NCBI RefSeq assembly: GCF_031200575.1
Contig: NZ_CP133597.1
Coordinates: forward strand, 1,668,571-1,732,570
Direction of reading: 5' to 3'
DNA length: 64,000 bases
Source of the DNA: Ferroplasma sp.
GTDB taxonomy: Archaea; Thermoplasmatota; Thermoplasmata; Thermoplasmatales; Thermoplasmataceae
In this document: in pieces, positions 50,474-59,623 of the stretch
Position numbering within the stretch: the stretch's first letter is position 1
How the letters are laid out: each line of letters opens with the position of its first letter
Made by a program: the position numbers and the translations under genes
Notes under the pieces: model-generated
The model's database searches: none
The model's input: only the letters and a program-made list of their open reading frames with translations
What the model was told of the DNA's origin: nothing

Positions 50474-50581
50474 GTGAAACGAAGTTCAAGAGACTGGAAG
50501 AAAAGAGGAAACATGCGCTGGAAATGGAGAAAGAAAAAGATAAGAAGATTAAAGAGAGCAAGAAGGGCAAGCAAGCAGTAA
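50474..50581 (+). CDS. rpl41e: large ribosomal subunit protein eL41
   Basis: A 35-residue peptide starting at GTG 50474, in which 19 residues are Lys or Arg: it begins KRSSRDWKKRGNMRWKW and ends RLKRARRASKQ. This is the small eL41 of archaeal/eukaryotic ribosomes, normally missed by length cut-offs. A GAGGTGA ribosome-binding site (50463-50469) precedes the GTG by 4 bases and a stem-loop follows the stop. It lies alone, 260 bp beyond the Usp gene start, on the plus strand. Confidence 0.9.
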   Translation: MKRSSRDWKKRGNMRWKWRKKKIRRLKRARRASKQ

Positions 50582-50582
50582 G

Positions 50583-50602
50583 GCCATAGTTAAATCTATG
50601 GC
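50583..50602 (+). terminator. stem-loop after eL41
   Basis: GCCATAG at 50583-50589 pairs with CTATGGC at 50596-50602 across a six-base AT loop, directly after the eL41 stop and followed by a short T-containing tract. The placement immediately 3' of the gene indicates a transcript end or 3'-stabilising hairpin. Confidence 0.5.
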
Positions 50603-50706
50603 TGACTTTCACATCTTGATTTTTACAGTTTTTGTCAGATAATATTGAATTTTGGGTTTTATACCTGGAAAGTTTTAATAAAGACTATTGATACACAGAT
50701 CGTATA

Positions 50707-51306
50707 ATGACGAAGAAACGACCGACTGAAAATGCATCTGCCCTTCTGAAATCAAATATTGCACAGGCAATAAAAACGTTATATATAAACAGAAAGGTAA
50801 TATATTACAGGGCAAACAGGGACTATCCCAAACTCAGCGGGGCATATTCAATTTTCGTTGAAAACATTAATAATTTAGTTGGAAGTGGCGCCCTGATAAC
50901 TGTAAAATTCAACAGTGGATTTATTTACAAGAAACTTGATAGGGAACTGGCCGATGCCATTATAGGATTTCTGGATTTTTTATTGATTATACCACCTGAC
51001 CGTTATTCTATTATGAAAAGCCGGGACACAGCCATAATCAATGAGATTACAGTGCCAAAACTGTCCAGAATATTGAAGACCATCCTGCAATTCAAATTTC
51101 CCGGATACTGGGTTGACAAACAGCCAGAATATGAGTGCATTGCAGTGGCCATACTGGATATTATCAGGGAAACAACAGAGAATATTGAAGTTTCAAATTC
51201 CATAGATAATATAAAAAACAGGTCCCGTGATATTGAAAAAACTAACTGTATAAACAGTTATAAAAATAAAATTAATAAATGGATATCAATGGGATTTATT
51301 ATATAA
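50707..51306 (+). CDS. hypothetical protein
   Basis: Unrecognised 199-residue protein, basic and mainly helical (LKSNIAQAIKTLYINRKVIYYRAN; DRELADAIIGFLDFLLIIPPDRYSIM), no signal peptide or membrane anchor. A central IITVPKLSRILKTILQFKFPGYWVD-like region and basic C-terminus (NKINKWISMGFII) could bind nucleic acid, but nothing is diagnostic. Its codon use matches the core genes. The gene abuts the convergent MFS gene (51307), and a TATA-like AAGTTTTAATAAAGA lies about 25 bp before the ATG. Confidence 0.55.
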   Translation: MTKKRPTENASALLKSNIAQAIKTLYINRKVIYYRANRDYPKLSGAYSIFVENINNLVGSGALITVKFNSGFIYKKLDRELADAIIGFLDFLLIIPPDRYSIMKSRDTAIINEITVPKLSRILKTILQFKFPGYWVDKQPEYECIAVAILDIIRETTENIEVSNSIDNIKNRSRDIEKTNCINSYKNKINKWISMGFII

Positions 51307-52734
51307 CTAATCCTTTTTCACCTCTGGCATTACCAGCCTGGGCATTCCATGAACGTGTTTGTAGGAAGCCACTGCAATTTCCTCAAGGGTCAATCCCTTG
51401 GTTTCTGGTGTGAAGAATATTGTAAACACGAATGCCAGTACCATTAAAGCCAGGAGTATGAAGAAGAACGAGGGTTTTCCTATTGTGTCACTTATAAATG
51501 GGAACAGGAATGCAGAGAGGAAGGATGCAATCCTTGTTATTCCAGTGGCCCCTCCCATGGATGAAGACCTCAATTTTGTTGGAAGAAGCTCAATAGCGTA
51601 AAGCCCCATTGTATCTCCAGGACCGAGATTTCCTATTCCATAATCTATTACAAAGGCAGCTATCCCAACAACAATTGCTACGCTGGCAACAGCACTGGAT
51701 GCCAGGAAAAACATTGCCATGGCAATACCCATGCCGCCGAAACCTATAATCTGAAGTGGCCTCCTTCCCATACGGTCATTCAGCATAACCGCCCCGAATG
51801 CGCCCAGAAACCCTACAGGCATATAGAATATCAGGGAGAATAATAGGGATGTGCTACCCTTAACTCCAAGGCTTGTAAGTATTAAAGGAGAATAAAGGCC
51901 GATTCCATATCCTGCAAGATCATAGAGTATCCACTGGAACCATATAATTGCTGTACGCTTTCCGTATTCTCCCTTGAATAGGGCAGTAAAGGACCCGGCG
52001 GCTATTGTCTCCTCCTTCTCCCGTTCTGCGATTATTGCTTTTATATCCTCCTTTGTTATGCCTATCTTCTCTGCCACTGTATTGAGGTTTTTTTCTGATA
52101 TTTTAGACTTTCCTGGTTCTATAATATCCCACCTTACAGATTCAGGCATCCTTGTCCTGAGAATAACGGTGACAATGGCAGGTATAGCACCTATTGCCAG
52201 TGTCCATCTCCAGCCTGTCAGCGGATTTATCAGATAGAACAGGTACCCGATCCCAAATGCAACTCCAGCCCCTATGCTCCAGAATGTCCATACCCAGCCA
52301 TACCCTGCACCTCTCTTTTTATCAGGATACATTTCGGTTGTGTATACAGGGCTCAAGGCATAGTCAGCACCCACGCCCCATCCAACAAAGAACCGGAATA
52401 TTATCATCTCATAAATATTAGTAGACACAGCCGAAAGTATTGCAAATACTGCGAAGAAGATAAGATCGAATATATACAGGTATCTTCTCCCAATATTATC
52501 AGCAAAATGCCCGAATAGGACTGCGCCAACAAATGCACCCAGAAGGGCAGATCCGGTCACAAAAGATTCAGTAAAGGCATTATACTGAAATATTTTATAG
52601 GTTACCAGAACCAGTGTGAATACAGATATCACACTCAGATCATAGCCATCCAGAAAATATCCCATGGCAGAGAGTGTTGTAATTACAGATCTGCCTGGAA
52701 TTTTCATCTGATTCTCAGAATTATTACTATTCAT
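51307..52734 (-). CDS. MFS transporter
   Basis: A 475-residue carrier with 12 predicted helices. Signatures: GHFADNIGRRYLYIFDLIFF near residue 75, RFFVGWGVGADYALSPVYTTEM near 115, and the second-half LNDRMGRRPLQIIGFGG near 300; a long central loop with KISEKNLNTVAEKIGITKEDIKAIIAERE connects the halves. The pattern resembles the PHS phosphate/organophosphate and sugar-porter branches. Likely proton-coupled uptake; the substrate is not readable. It directly abuts the hypothetical gene (ending at 51306) in a convergent arrangement. Confidence 0.9.
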   Translation of the reverse strand: MNSNNSENQMKIPGRSVITTLSAMGYFLDGYDLSVISVFTLVLVTYKIFQYNAFTESFVTGSALLGAFVGAVLFGHFADNIGRRYLYIFDLIFFAVFAILSAVSTNIYEMIIFRFFVGWGVGADYALSPVYTTEMYPDKKRGAGYGWVWTFWSIGAGVAFGIGYLFYLINPLTGWRWTLAIGAIPAIVTVILRTRMPESVRWDIIEPGKSKISEKNLNTVAEKIGITKEDIKAIIAEREKEETIAAGSFTALFKGEYGKRTAIIWFQWILYDLAGYGIGLYSPLILTSLGVKGSTSLLFSLIFYMPVGFLGAFGAVMLNDRMGRRPLQIIGFGGMGIAMAMFFLASSAVASVAIVVGIAAFVIDYGIGNLGPGDTMGLYAIELLPTKLRSSSMGGATGITRIASFLSAFLFPFISDTIGKPSFFFILLALMVLAFVFTIFFTPETKGLTLEEIAVASYKHVHGMPRLVMPEVKKD

Positions 52735-52979
52735 TTAAGTTTCATAAAACTGTACTATTTAAAAATTGTGCACATGCCATATGTGAGAACTGCTGTCAGT
52801 GGGCATTTTCTGTATTATGAAAAAATATAAACATTGCGCACGTATTTTATATAGTTACCATGCTTACTTTTATCATGCATAATCAGGGCTTTACAAATGC
52901 AGCAATTTGGATACTGTATAAATGCCTGAGTCCCCTGTAATATTCCGTAAAAAGTATTTTAAACCTGTATTGATAATCC

Positions 52980-53942
52980 ATGATGCCAGATTCTGATAAT
53001 TTAAGTTTTCCGGTTTATTTTCTCCACATGCTGCAGGACAACAGGATAGGCATTCAGTTCAAATGGAAGGAAATAAAAGGCCTGCTTACAGGGATATTCG
53101 GTGATAAAATTTGCCAGAAATTGATTGAAAATGAAATTGTTGAAACCTGTTCTGATAACGAATTTCTAGAAATTACCAATCTGAATGATATAAGTTTTAG
53201 CCTTTCAAGATACGATAGGGAAATACTATATGGAAGTGTTGTAAATATTCTGAAACGGGACTTATTTTCCATGGGAATTATGGAGACAGTTTACGCATCC
53301 CGGAAAACCGGCATATTGATTATGGAATCCATAAATTTTAATATAACTGTAAACAGATTTGAAGATAGGTATATAAACCTGAGAATAACCATGGCAATGC
53401 TGCTATCAGCCGAATTTTATTATTCAGAAACACTGAAAAATATTTGCAAATCCACACTGGATGCTTATTCAATCCCCATGGACAGTTACCGGATAGACCT
53501 CCAGAAAGACTGGTTTATTAGAATAGTTATGCTGGCAAGGCTCAATGAAAACAATAATGTTATTTATCAGGGACCGCTGGAAACAGGTGATCCTGATTAT
53601 CTGAATTTACTGGAGGAATCAATAAAGTCCGGTAAGATTCAGTATATGATGCTTCATATGAACGAGTTTCTGCATGACAAAATGGTAAACAATGCCATAG
53701 CCAGTTATGAATACAGAAAAGTTCGCAGGCAGAGAATAAAAAAACTGTATGATTGGGCCGCCATAGCCAATGATATGGCCATAGGATCTGAGTTCCTGTC
53801 AGGAAGCATACTGTTCATAAGCCATAACACCTACATGCTGGGCGTTTATCTGTTCATAGTGGCGAGTATACAGCTTCTCATAAAGCCAGGAATACAGATT
53901 TCCAGAAAATTACAGCTATTCAAATTAACACATACAAAATAA
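52980..53942 (+). CDS. YrhK-like membrane protein with N-terminal soluble domain (paralogue 2)
   Basis: A 320-residue paralogue of the protein at 39.6 kb with the same plan: N-terminal soluble region opening FPVYFLHMLQDNRIGIQFKWKEIKGLLTGIFGDKICQKLI, a middle helical region, and the C-terminal two membrane helices with AAIANDMAIGSEFLSGSILFI and LGVYLFIVASIQLLIKPG. Corresponding positions in both proteins (LKW/FKW, then FGDxIxxKL, and SDxxxLEI) show a common origin. No enzyme motif. Probably one of a small archaeal family that couples a signal-binding or DNA-binding domain to a YrhK membrane pair. Confidence 0.65.
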   Translation: MMPDSDNLSFPVYFLHMLQDNRIGIQFKWKEIKGLLTGIFGDKICQKLIENEIVETCSDNEFLEITNLNDISFSLSRYDREILYGSVVNILKRDLFSMGIMETVYASRKTGILIMESINFNITVNRFEDRYINLRITMAMLLSAEFYYSETLKNICKSTLDAYSIPMDSYRIDLQKDWFIRIVMLARLNENNNVIYQGPLETGDPDYLNLLEESIKSGKIQYMMLHMNEFLHDKMVNNAIASYEYRKVRRQRIKKLYDWAAIANDMAIGSEFLSGSILFISHNTYMLGVYLFIVASIQLLIKPGIQISRKLQLFKLTHTK

Positions 53943-53995
53943 TAGCGCCAGAGGAAGTTGAATAGACTATTTATAGTATACCCCGATCCATTTAT

Positions 53996-55375
53996 ATGGT
54001 AACTGAAAAAATGAACCCAGATAGGAAGGTTTATGGAACATACAGCAACAGGGACTTTAACAGGCCAATTCCAGAATTTGAATTCCCTGAGGAGGGAATG
54101 GCTGCCAGGGCCGCATATGAAATGATACATGAAGAGCTAAATCTTGATGGGATTCCTGAGCTAAATCTTGCCACTTTTGTTACCACTTATATGGAACCGG
54201 AGGCAAGGGCACTATTCATGGAAAATGCACACAAAAATTTTATTGACAGCTTTGAGTATCCGCAGATAAAAAAAGAGGAAATTAGAATTGTAAATATACT
54301 CTCACGGCTCTATAACGCACCTGAAAACACAGAATTTACAGGAGCTTCTACTATTGGATCCTCTGAATCAATCATGCTTGCCCTCCTGGCCCATAAATGG
54401 AACTGGAGGGAAAAAATGAAAAAGCAGAAAAAGGATGTATCAAGGCCAAACATAGTATTCGGTGCCGACACGCACGTGGTCTGGGACAAATTTGCAAAGT
54501 ACTTTGATGTGGAGCCCCGTGTTGTTCCACTTGACTCTAAGACACTGGTTGCAGACCCTGAGAGGCTGGTTTCCATGGTTGATGAAAATACTATTGCGGT
54601 AGGCGCCGTTATGGGAACAACGTTTACAGGTGCCTTTGACGATGTCGGGAAAATCAATGCGTTGCTTGAAAAACTGAAAGAGGAGAAGGGCATAGATGTT
54701 CCTGTACACGTGGATGCCGCCTCTGCAGGATTTATTACGCCATTTATTGAACCTGATCTGAAATGGGATTTCAGGCTGAGCCATGTTAAATCCATAAATG
54801 TATCAGGCCACAAATTTGGCCTGGTCTACCCCGGAATAGGATGGCTTCTGTTCAAGGATAAATCTGATCTGCCTGATGACCTCGTTTTTTATGTGAACTA
54901 TCTTGGAAATGATATGCCCACTTACACGCTGAATTTCTCTAAAAGTTCATCAAATATTGCGCCGCAGTACTACAACATTATAAGGCTTGGGAAGTCAGGG
55001 TACAGGCGCATAGCTGAAAATATGATGTCAAATGCAAGATACCTTGGTGAGAATCTGGGGAAAATTAAAAATTTAGAGGTTATAAGCAATGCAGATCACA
55101 TACCGGTGGTTACATTCAAGCAGAAAAGTCGGGATACGTACGATCTGTTTGAACTGTCCTCTGCAATCAGGAGCTATGGATGGATAGTTCCTGCATATGC
55201 CCTTCCTGCAGATGCTTCTGAAACAGTTCTCATGAGAGTGGTTGTCAGGGAAAGCTTCAGCAGGGATATGGCAGACCTATTCCTTGATAGCCTGAAGAAG
55301 GCCATGGATTCATTATCTGGAAAGCACGTCAAAAAATCAGGAGTATCCCCTAGAAAGGGACACCCCGTATCATAA
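53996..55375 (+). CDS. gad: glutamate decarboxylase
   Basis: PLP enzyme converting glutamate to GABA and CO2, consuming a proton. The 459 residues match the GAD family. Signatures: RDFNRPIPEFEFPEEGM at the start, NLATFVTTYMEPEA, FTGASTIGSSESIMLALLAHKW near residue 120 with GSSES phosphate contacts, VHVDAASAGF near 240, and INVSGHKFGLVYPGIGWLLF with the PLP-binding Lys of SGHKFG near 275. It resembles GadB of the acid resistance system. Its proton use could help cytoplasmic pH balance in an acidophile; the histidine pathway supplies glutamate. It ends 6 bp inside the convergent hisIE gene. A TATA-like CTATTTATAGTAT lies about 25 bp before the ATG. Confidence 0.94.
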   Translation: MVTEKMNPDRKVYGTYSNRDFNRPIPEFEFPEEGMAARAAYEMIHEELNLDGIPELNLATFVTTYMEPEARALFMENAHKNFIDSFEYPQIKKEEIRIVNILSRLYNAPENTEFTGASTIGSSESIMLALLAHKWNWREKMKKQKKDVSRPNIVFGADTHVVWDKFAKYFDVEPRVVPLDSKTLVADPERLVSMVDENTIAVGAVMGTTFTGAFDDVGKINALLEKLKEEKGIDVPVHVDAASAGFITPFIEPDLKWDFRLSHVKSINVSGHKFGLVYPGIGWLLFKDKSDLPDDLVFYVNYLGNDMPTYTLNFSKSSSNIAPQYYNIIRLGKSGYRRIAENMMSNARYLGENLGKIKNLEVISNADHIPVVTFKQKSRDTYDLFELSSAIRSYGWIVPAYALPADASETVLMRVVVRESFSRDMADLFLDSLKKAMDSLSGKHVKKSGVSPRKGHPVS

Positions 55376-55987
55376 ACTTTTTTTATTTCTTCTTGAAAGT
55401 TCCTTCATGATATCAGAAAATTTTATTCCTTCATATGCAAGATATACAGCAAGATGGTACATCAGGTCGGCAGTTTCATAAATTATCCTCTCCTTTCCCT
55501 GTGCCAGCACAGTTTCCACCGCTTCCTCACCGACCTTTTTCCTTATGTTCTCACCGCCAGAGTTAAAAAGTTCGGTTGTGTATGAATTGGATCTTGGATG
55601 GGTCTTTGTCTGGTTTACAAGTTCCTCCAGGTCCAGGAGAACCTCCATGGAGTAGTCAATATTTTTTCCCTGTTCAATGGTGCCGATTTTCCTAAAACAG
55701 CTTCTGGTTCCAAGATGGCATGCATTTCCCTTCTGATCTACCCTGAAGAGAAGTGAGTCGCTGTCACAGTCAACCATAACATCGTGAATTTTCTGGATAT
55801 TTCCGCTCACTTCTCCCTTCATTCTTATTCTTCCCTTGCTCCTGGAATAATAATGCATTAATCCTGTTTCAATGCTTTTTTGATATGCTTCCCTGTTCAT
55901 ATATCCCAATGTCAAGACTTCTCCCGTACTGTAATCCTGCACAATCACAGGGATTACCCCATCAAAATTAAAATTATAATCTAACAT
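55370..55987 (-). CDS. hisIE: bifunctional phosphoribosyl-AMP cyclohydrolase/phosphoribosyl-ATP pyrophosphatase
   Basis: Fusion of two histidine-synthesis steps. The first half, PRA-CH (residues 1-110), carries the Zn/Mg motif VDCDSDSLLFRVDQKGNACHLGTRSCF near 72; the second half, PRA-PH, has HPRSNSYTTELFNSGGENIRKKVGEEAVETVLA near 130-160 with the acidic metal site. Total 205 residues, near the usual size. As the last gene of the operon it overlaps hisF by 14 bp (55974-55987) and ends 6 bp inside the convergent GAD gene. No separate stem-loop terminator was evident; the overlap suggests a tight boundary. Confidence 0.95.
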   Translation of the reverse strand: MLDYNFNFDGVIPVIVQDYSTGEVLTLGYMNREAYQKSIETGLMHYYSRSKGRIRMKGEVSGNIQKIHDVMVDCDSDSLLFRVDQKGNACHLGTRSCFRKIGTIEQGKNIDYSMEVLLDLEELVNQTKTHPRSNSYTTELFNSGGENIRKKVGEEAVETVLAQGKERIIYETADLMYHLAVYLAYEGIKFSDIMKELSRRNKKSL

Positions 55988-56726
55988 TTATACCATGCTC
56001 ACGTAAATATTTCTTTATATCCATCGCACTGTACATTCCTCTGTGGAATATTGAGGCTGCCAGCGCGCCATCAGCCCCAGCATTGAATGCACCAAGGAAA
56101 TCCTCTGGGCCCCCGGCGCCACCCGATGCTATTACGGGTATGTCCACATTTGCAGCCATATCCCTTATCAGGTTAGTATCAAATCCGCTCATTGTGCCAT
56201 CTGTGTTAATAGATGTAACAAGCAATTCACCTGCACCCAGCGATGCCACAGTTTTTCCCCATTCAAGGGCATTCATTCCCGTGTCTTTAGAACCGCCATT
56301 TATAAATACACTGTACTTTCCATTCCTGTACATGGCATCTATTGCTATTACAGTATTGGCTGACCCTATGCGATCAGAGATATTACCTATGATCTCAGGA
56401 TGCTTCACAGCGTAAGTATTTATGAAAATCTTATCTGCACCGTTTCTGATAATTGATATCATGTCATCCAGGTCTGATAAACCACCCCCAACAGTGAAGG
56501 GTATGCTTATCTCAGAAGCCACACTTTTTACAAGATCAGATAAAATTTTCCTTCTGTCATTGGTTGCCATTATATCAAGGAACACGATTTCATCCATGCC
56601 CTCATATACGTATCGTTTTGCCAGTTCAACAGGATCTCCAGAATCCCGAATGTTCTGAAAATTTACTCCCTTTACAACCCTTCCATTAGCTATGTCAAGT
56701 GCAGCAATTATTCTTTTTGCAAGCAT
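55974..56726 (-). CDS. hisF: imidazole glycerol phosphate synthase subunit HisF
   Basis: HisF is the cyclase TIM-barrel that, with HisH, forms IGP and AICAR from PRFAR and ammonia. The 250 residues fit. The opening LAKRIIAALDIANGRVVKGVNFQNIRDSGDP is near-diagnostic and supplies Asp11; FLDIMAT near 50, VGGGLSDLDD near 80, the second catalytic Asp in IAIDAM near 126, and ASGGAGGPEDF near 200 follow. hisF overlaps both neighbours (19 bp with hisA, 14 bp with hisIE). Confidence 0.96.
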   Translation of the reverse strand: MLAKRIIAALDIANGRVVKGVNFQNIRDSGDPVELAKRYVYEGMDEIVFLDIMATNDRRKILSDLVKSVASEISIPFTVGGGLSDLDDMISIIRNGADKIFINTYAVKHPEIIGNISDRIGSANTVIAIDAMYRNGKYSVFINGGSKDTGMNALEWGKTVASLGAGELLVTSINTDGTMSGFDTNLIRDMAANVDIPVIASGGAGGPEDFLGAFNAGADGALAASIFHRGMYSAMDIKKYLREHGINVRL

Positions 56727-57397
56727 ATTAATTCCTCAACATCTATGTCCCCTCTATAGAGGGCCTTGCCTATAATTACGCCATCGAATCCGGCCTTCTC
56801 GATCCGGTATATGTCATGGATAGAACCCACACCCCCGGCATATATAAAATAACCAGAATCCCAGAACCTCTGTATATTGCTGATGCTCCCTGTTCCGTCC
56901 CTATCAATGGATGTAAATATGAAGCGATCTGCCAATCCGCTAACCTCCGAGTAGAAATCCCTGTAATCTATGGTGGTTACCCTGTTCCATCCACCGTATT
57001 TGATTAGGCCGTTATACGCGTCGATGCTTACAGTGATATTTTTGAATTTTGATGCTATGTCTTCCAGAAATTTTCTATCAAGTGCTGCACTTCCTATAAT
57101 TACACTGTCGAGACCAGCAGAATATCCGGTTTTTATTGATTCCTGAGTTCTGAATCCACCACCTGCCTGTATGAAGGACGGCACTGATGCCCTTATTCCA
57201 CTGATCGCATTCATATTTACAGGTACCCCGGTAAATGCACCTTCAAGGTCTATTATATGGAGTTTGCCTGAAATTTTCGAGAATTTTTCTGCAAATGGAA
57301 GGGGGTTTCCATACTCTTCTCTTGTGGATATGTCACCCCGGATAAGAGACACTGCCTGTCCCCTGTAAATGTCTATGGCAGGGTATATGTCTATCAT
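56708..57397 (-). CDS. hisA: phosphoribosylformimino-5-aminoimidazole carboxamide ribotide isomerase
   Basis: HisA opens the aminoaldose ProFAR to PRFAR. It is a 229-residue barrel related to HisF; the start IDIYPAIDIYRGQAVSLIRGD holds the catalytic Asp8, LHIIDLEGAFTG is near residue 50, QAGGGFRTQES near 85, SIDAYNG near 125 with the second Asp, and SIDRDGTGS near 165. It overlaps hisF by 19 bp and hisH by 4 bp. The His/Trp A-F barrel similarity is family knowledge; nothing suggests a bifunctional PriA (no TrpF role can be read). Confidence 0.94.
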   Translation of the reverse strand: MIDIYPAIDIYRGQAVSLIRGDISTREEYGNPLPFAEKFSKISGKLHIIDLEGAFTGVPVNMNAISGIRASVPSFIQAGGGFRTQESIKTGYSAGLDSVIIGSAALDRKFLEDIASKFKNITVSIDAYNGLIKYGGWNRVTTIDYRDFYSEVSGLADRFIFTSIDRDGTGSISNIQRFWDSGYFIYAGGVGSIHDIYRIEKAGFDGVIIGKALYRGDIDVEELICLQKE

Positions 57398-57963
57398 GAA
57401 ATCACCCTGAAGTTTTTTAGAAGTCTGATTCCTGTATCGCCTGACTTTTCCGGGTGGAACTGGACCCCTATTATATTTTCATATGCTATTCCTGAAGTGA
57501 AATATCCCATATAATCAGTTTCCATTGCCCGGTACTCTATATCAGGCACATAGTAGGAATGCATAAAATAAAAGAATGAATTGTCAGGTATTCCCTGCAT
57601 TATTGGAAGATGGATTATATTTCTCACCTGGTTCCATCCCATATGTGTGGTTTTAATCCCTGAAAATTTCCTGACCCTGCCGGGAATGATTCCAAAACCT
57701 TTTCCGGGGCCTTCCTCACTGGAATCGAATAAGATTTCCAGGCCGAGGCATATTCCCAGATATGGTATTCCCGATATAATCCTGTCAATCAGTGTATCCC
57801 TAAGGGGGTCTATGGTTTCCACCACATACTGGAATGATCCAACACCGGGAAATATGATCTTCTCAGCACGTTCAATATCATATTGATTCGATGTAATTTT
57901 CCCGCCAGTAACCCTTTCTATTGTGGAAAGGTTTCCTGTTCCGGTATCTATAATGGCAATCAT
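57394..57963 (-). CDS. hisH: imidazole glycerol phosphate synthase subunit HisH
   Basis: Glutaminase partner of HisF, class I amidotransferase of 189 residues. The catalytic Cys72 lies in YLGICLGLEILF, and the His/Glu pair in VQFHPEKSGDTG near residue 168. The nucleotide-like opening IIDTGTGNLSTIERV and PGVGSF near 40 are typical of HisH. It overlaps hisA by 4 bp and hisB by 4 bp, fitting a polycistronic mRNA with coupled translation. Confidence 0.96.
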   Translation of the reverse strand: MIAIIDTGTGNLSTIERVTGGKITSNQYDIERAEKIIFPGVGSFQYVVETIDPLRDTLIDRIISGIPYLGICLGLEILFDSSEEGPGKGFGIIPGRVRKFSGIKTTHMGWNQVRNIIHLPIMQGIPDNSFFYFMHSYYVPDIEYRAMETDYMGYFTSGIAYENIIGVQFHPEKSGDTGIRLLKNFRVIS

Positions 57964-58490
57964 ATTGTCCCCTTTGTGCTTTTTAAATACTGATTTTCCT
58001 GAATGGCAATTCCCATTGCCGTCCCCAGTGATTTAAAGATATTTTCGGTAATATGATGGGCATTTTTTCCGTACATCATGACAACGTGGAGGGTCAGTGG
58101 CACTGTTCTTGCAAGTGCCCAAAGGAATTCATATACAAGACCTATTTCAAAGCCCTCTGAATCTGTGAAATTTACATCGAAGTTTATATAAGCCCTTGAA
58201 ATATCCAGTGAAACCATTACAAGAGATTCATCCATGGGCATTGTTGCGTTTCCAAATCTCCTGATGTGCTTTTTGCCTGTATATGATGATATTTCCTGTG
58301 CCACTGTTATTCCCAGGTCCTCCCATAAATGGTGCCTGAGATCGTATTTGCATTTTATTGTTACAGTTTTCTCCATGTAAAAGAATAATGTTTTCATCAT
58401 ATGGTCAAGAATGGGATCTCCGGTTTCTATAGTTGTTTTCCCTGATCCCATAGAAACTTCTATTTCTGTTTCATTGGTAATCCTGATCAT
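57960..58490 (-). CDS. hisB: imidazoleglycerol-phosphate dehydratase
   Basis: IGPD, 176 residues, stand-alone (no fused histidinol phosphatase). The metal-binding motifs of the two similar halves are visible: [11 protein letters not shown] and [13 protein letters not shown] near residues 27-60, and [14 protein letters not shown] near 145; [14 protein letters not shown] lies between. It removes water from IGP to imidazole-acetol phosphate, which HisC (at 10.7 kb) aminates. A separate histidinol-phosphate phosphatase was not found in the window. Confidence 0.95.
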   Translation of the reverse strand: MIRITNETEIEVSMGSGKTTIETGDPILDHMMKTLFFYMEKTVTIKCKYDLRHHLWEDLGITVAQEISSYTGKKHIRRFGNATMPMDESLVMVSLDISRAYINFDVNFTDSEGFEIGLVYEFLWALARTVPLTLHVVMMYGKNAHHITENIFKSLGTAMGIAIQENQYLKSTKGTI

Positions 58491-59623
58491 GACCTCACCT
58501 CCATGGATTTTCTGTGCAGTGGCATGTTTTCTATATTTGCCAGTGCAATGCCCAGTTCCCGATCGCCCATGAAATCATATCTGGAAACATCTGCAAAGGA
58601 GGTTTTCTTCATGAAATCGTCTACAGTCAGCACCGATGAAAAGCGTGCCGTCCCACCGGTTGGAAGAAGATGGTTGACTCCAAGGAAATAATCACCGGCA
58701 GGTACAGGTGTGTATTCGCCAGCATACACTGCCCCTGCATTTTTTATTCTGCTGAATATCTCCATTGGGCTCGAAGCAAGTATTTCCAGGTGTTCCGGGG
58801 CTATCTCATTTGCCTTTGATATGGCCTCCTCCATATTTCTGCAAACAATGATATCAACCCTGCTATTGCCTATATTATCCGGCACGTTTCCTGTGGTCAG
58901 AAGCCATGCCTTGGAACTCAGCCCGTGTTCAAGCTGGGAATCCAGGTCTGCCCTGATATAGTCATTGTTCGAATTTTCATCCGTTATAACCATTATTTCA
59001 GAAGGGCCGTATAGCCCGTCTATTCCGGTTATGCCGAAAACCTGCCTCTTTGCCTCGTTAACATAGGAATTTCCGGGCCCAAATATTTTGTCCACCTGCC
59101 TCATCCCGGTACCGAAGGCCATGGCGCCTATGGCCTGGATTCCGCCTATTTTGTACACCTCTTTTATTCCCAGCATCTCTGCAATATATAAGGTGTATGG
59201 ATTGACCTTTCCGTTGTCCATTGGTGCTGTTGTTATAATTATATCACTGACACCTGCTATCTTTGCTGGTGCTCCAATCATCATTACTGTCGAGGGGAGC
59301 GGTTTTTTCCCAGGTATGTACATGCCTATGCGTTCCAGTGGGGTATACCTTATGCCGTAGATAGACCCGTTAAAGATGCGCATGCGGTCCCTGTTGAGCT
59401 GTATCTCGTGATTATCTGCTATACGTTTATACGCCCTCTTGATTACCTCTTTTTCGTAATCCGGCACTGAATCCACTGCTTCCCTGAATTCTTCCTCAGA
59501 TACCTTTATATCGCCACCATACCCGTCAAATTTCGCGGAATATTCCATAACAGCATCTATCCCGCGTTTTTTAATATCTTCCAGTATATTTCTCACATAA
59601 TTTTCTATTTCCATCTGCCTCAC
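58487..59623 (-). CDS. hisD: histidinol dehydrogenase
   Basis: Two-step NAD+-dependent oxidation of histidinol to histidine. At 378 residues it is shorter than bacterial HisD (about 430). Motifs: [14 protein letters not shown] near residue 102, [15 protein letters not shown] and [20 protein letters not shown] near 155-180, the signature [14 protein letters not shown] near 195, the Zn-site EHG in [10 protein letters not shown] near 230, and the catalytic EHLEIL near 285. Its longest start overlaps hisG by 53 bp; a start at Met4 (59614) reduces this only to 44 bp, so the two genes share coding DNA. hisD overlaps hisB by 4 bp. Confidence 0.94.
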   Translation of the reverse strand: MRQMEIENYVRNILEDIKKRGIDAVMEYSAKFDGYGGDIKVSEEEFREAVDSVPDYEKEVIKRAYKRIADNHEIQLNRDRMRIFNGSIYGIRYTPLERIGMYIPGKKPLPSTVMMIGAPAKIAGVSDIIITTAPMDNGKVNPYTLYIAEMLGIKEVYKIGGIQAIGAMAFGTGMRQVDKIFGPGNSYVNEAKRQVFGITGIDGLYGPSEIMVITDENSNNDYIRADLDSQLEHGLSSKAWLLTTGNVPDNIGNSRVDIIVCRNMEEAISKANEIAPEHLEILASSPMEIFSRIKNAGAVYAGEYTPVPAGDYFLGVNHLLPTGGTARFSSVLTVDDFMKKTSFADVSRYDFMGDRELGIALANIENMPLHRKSMEVRS

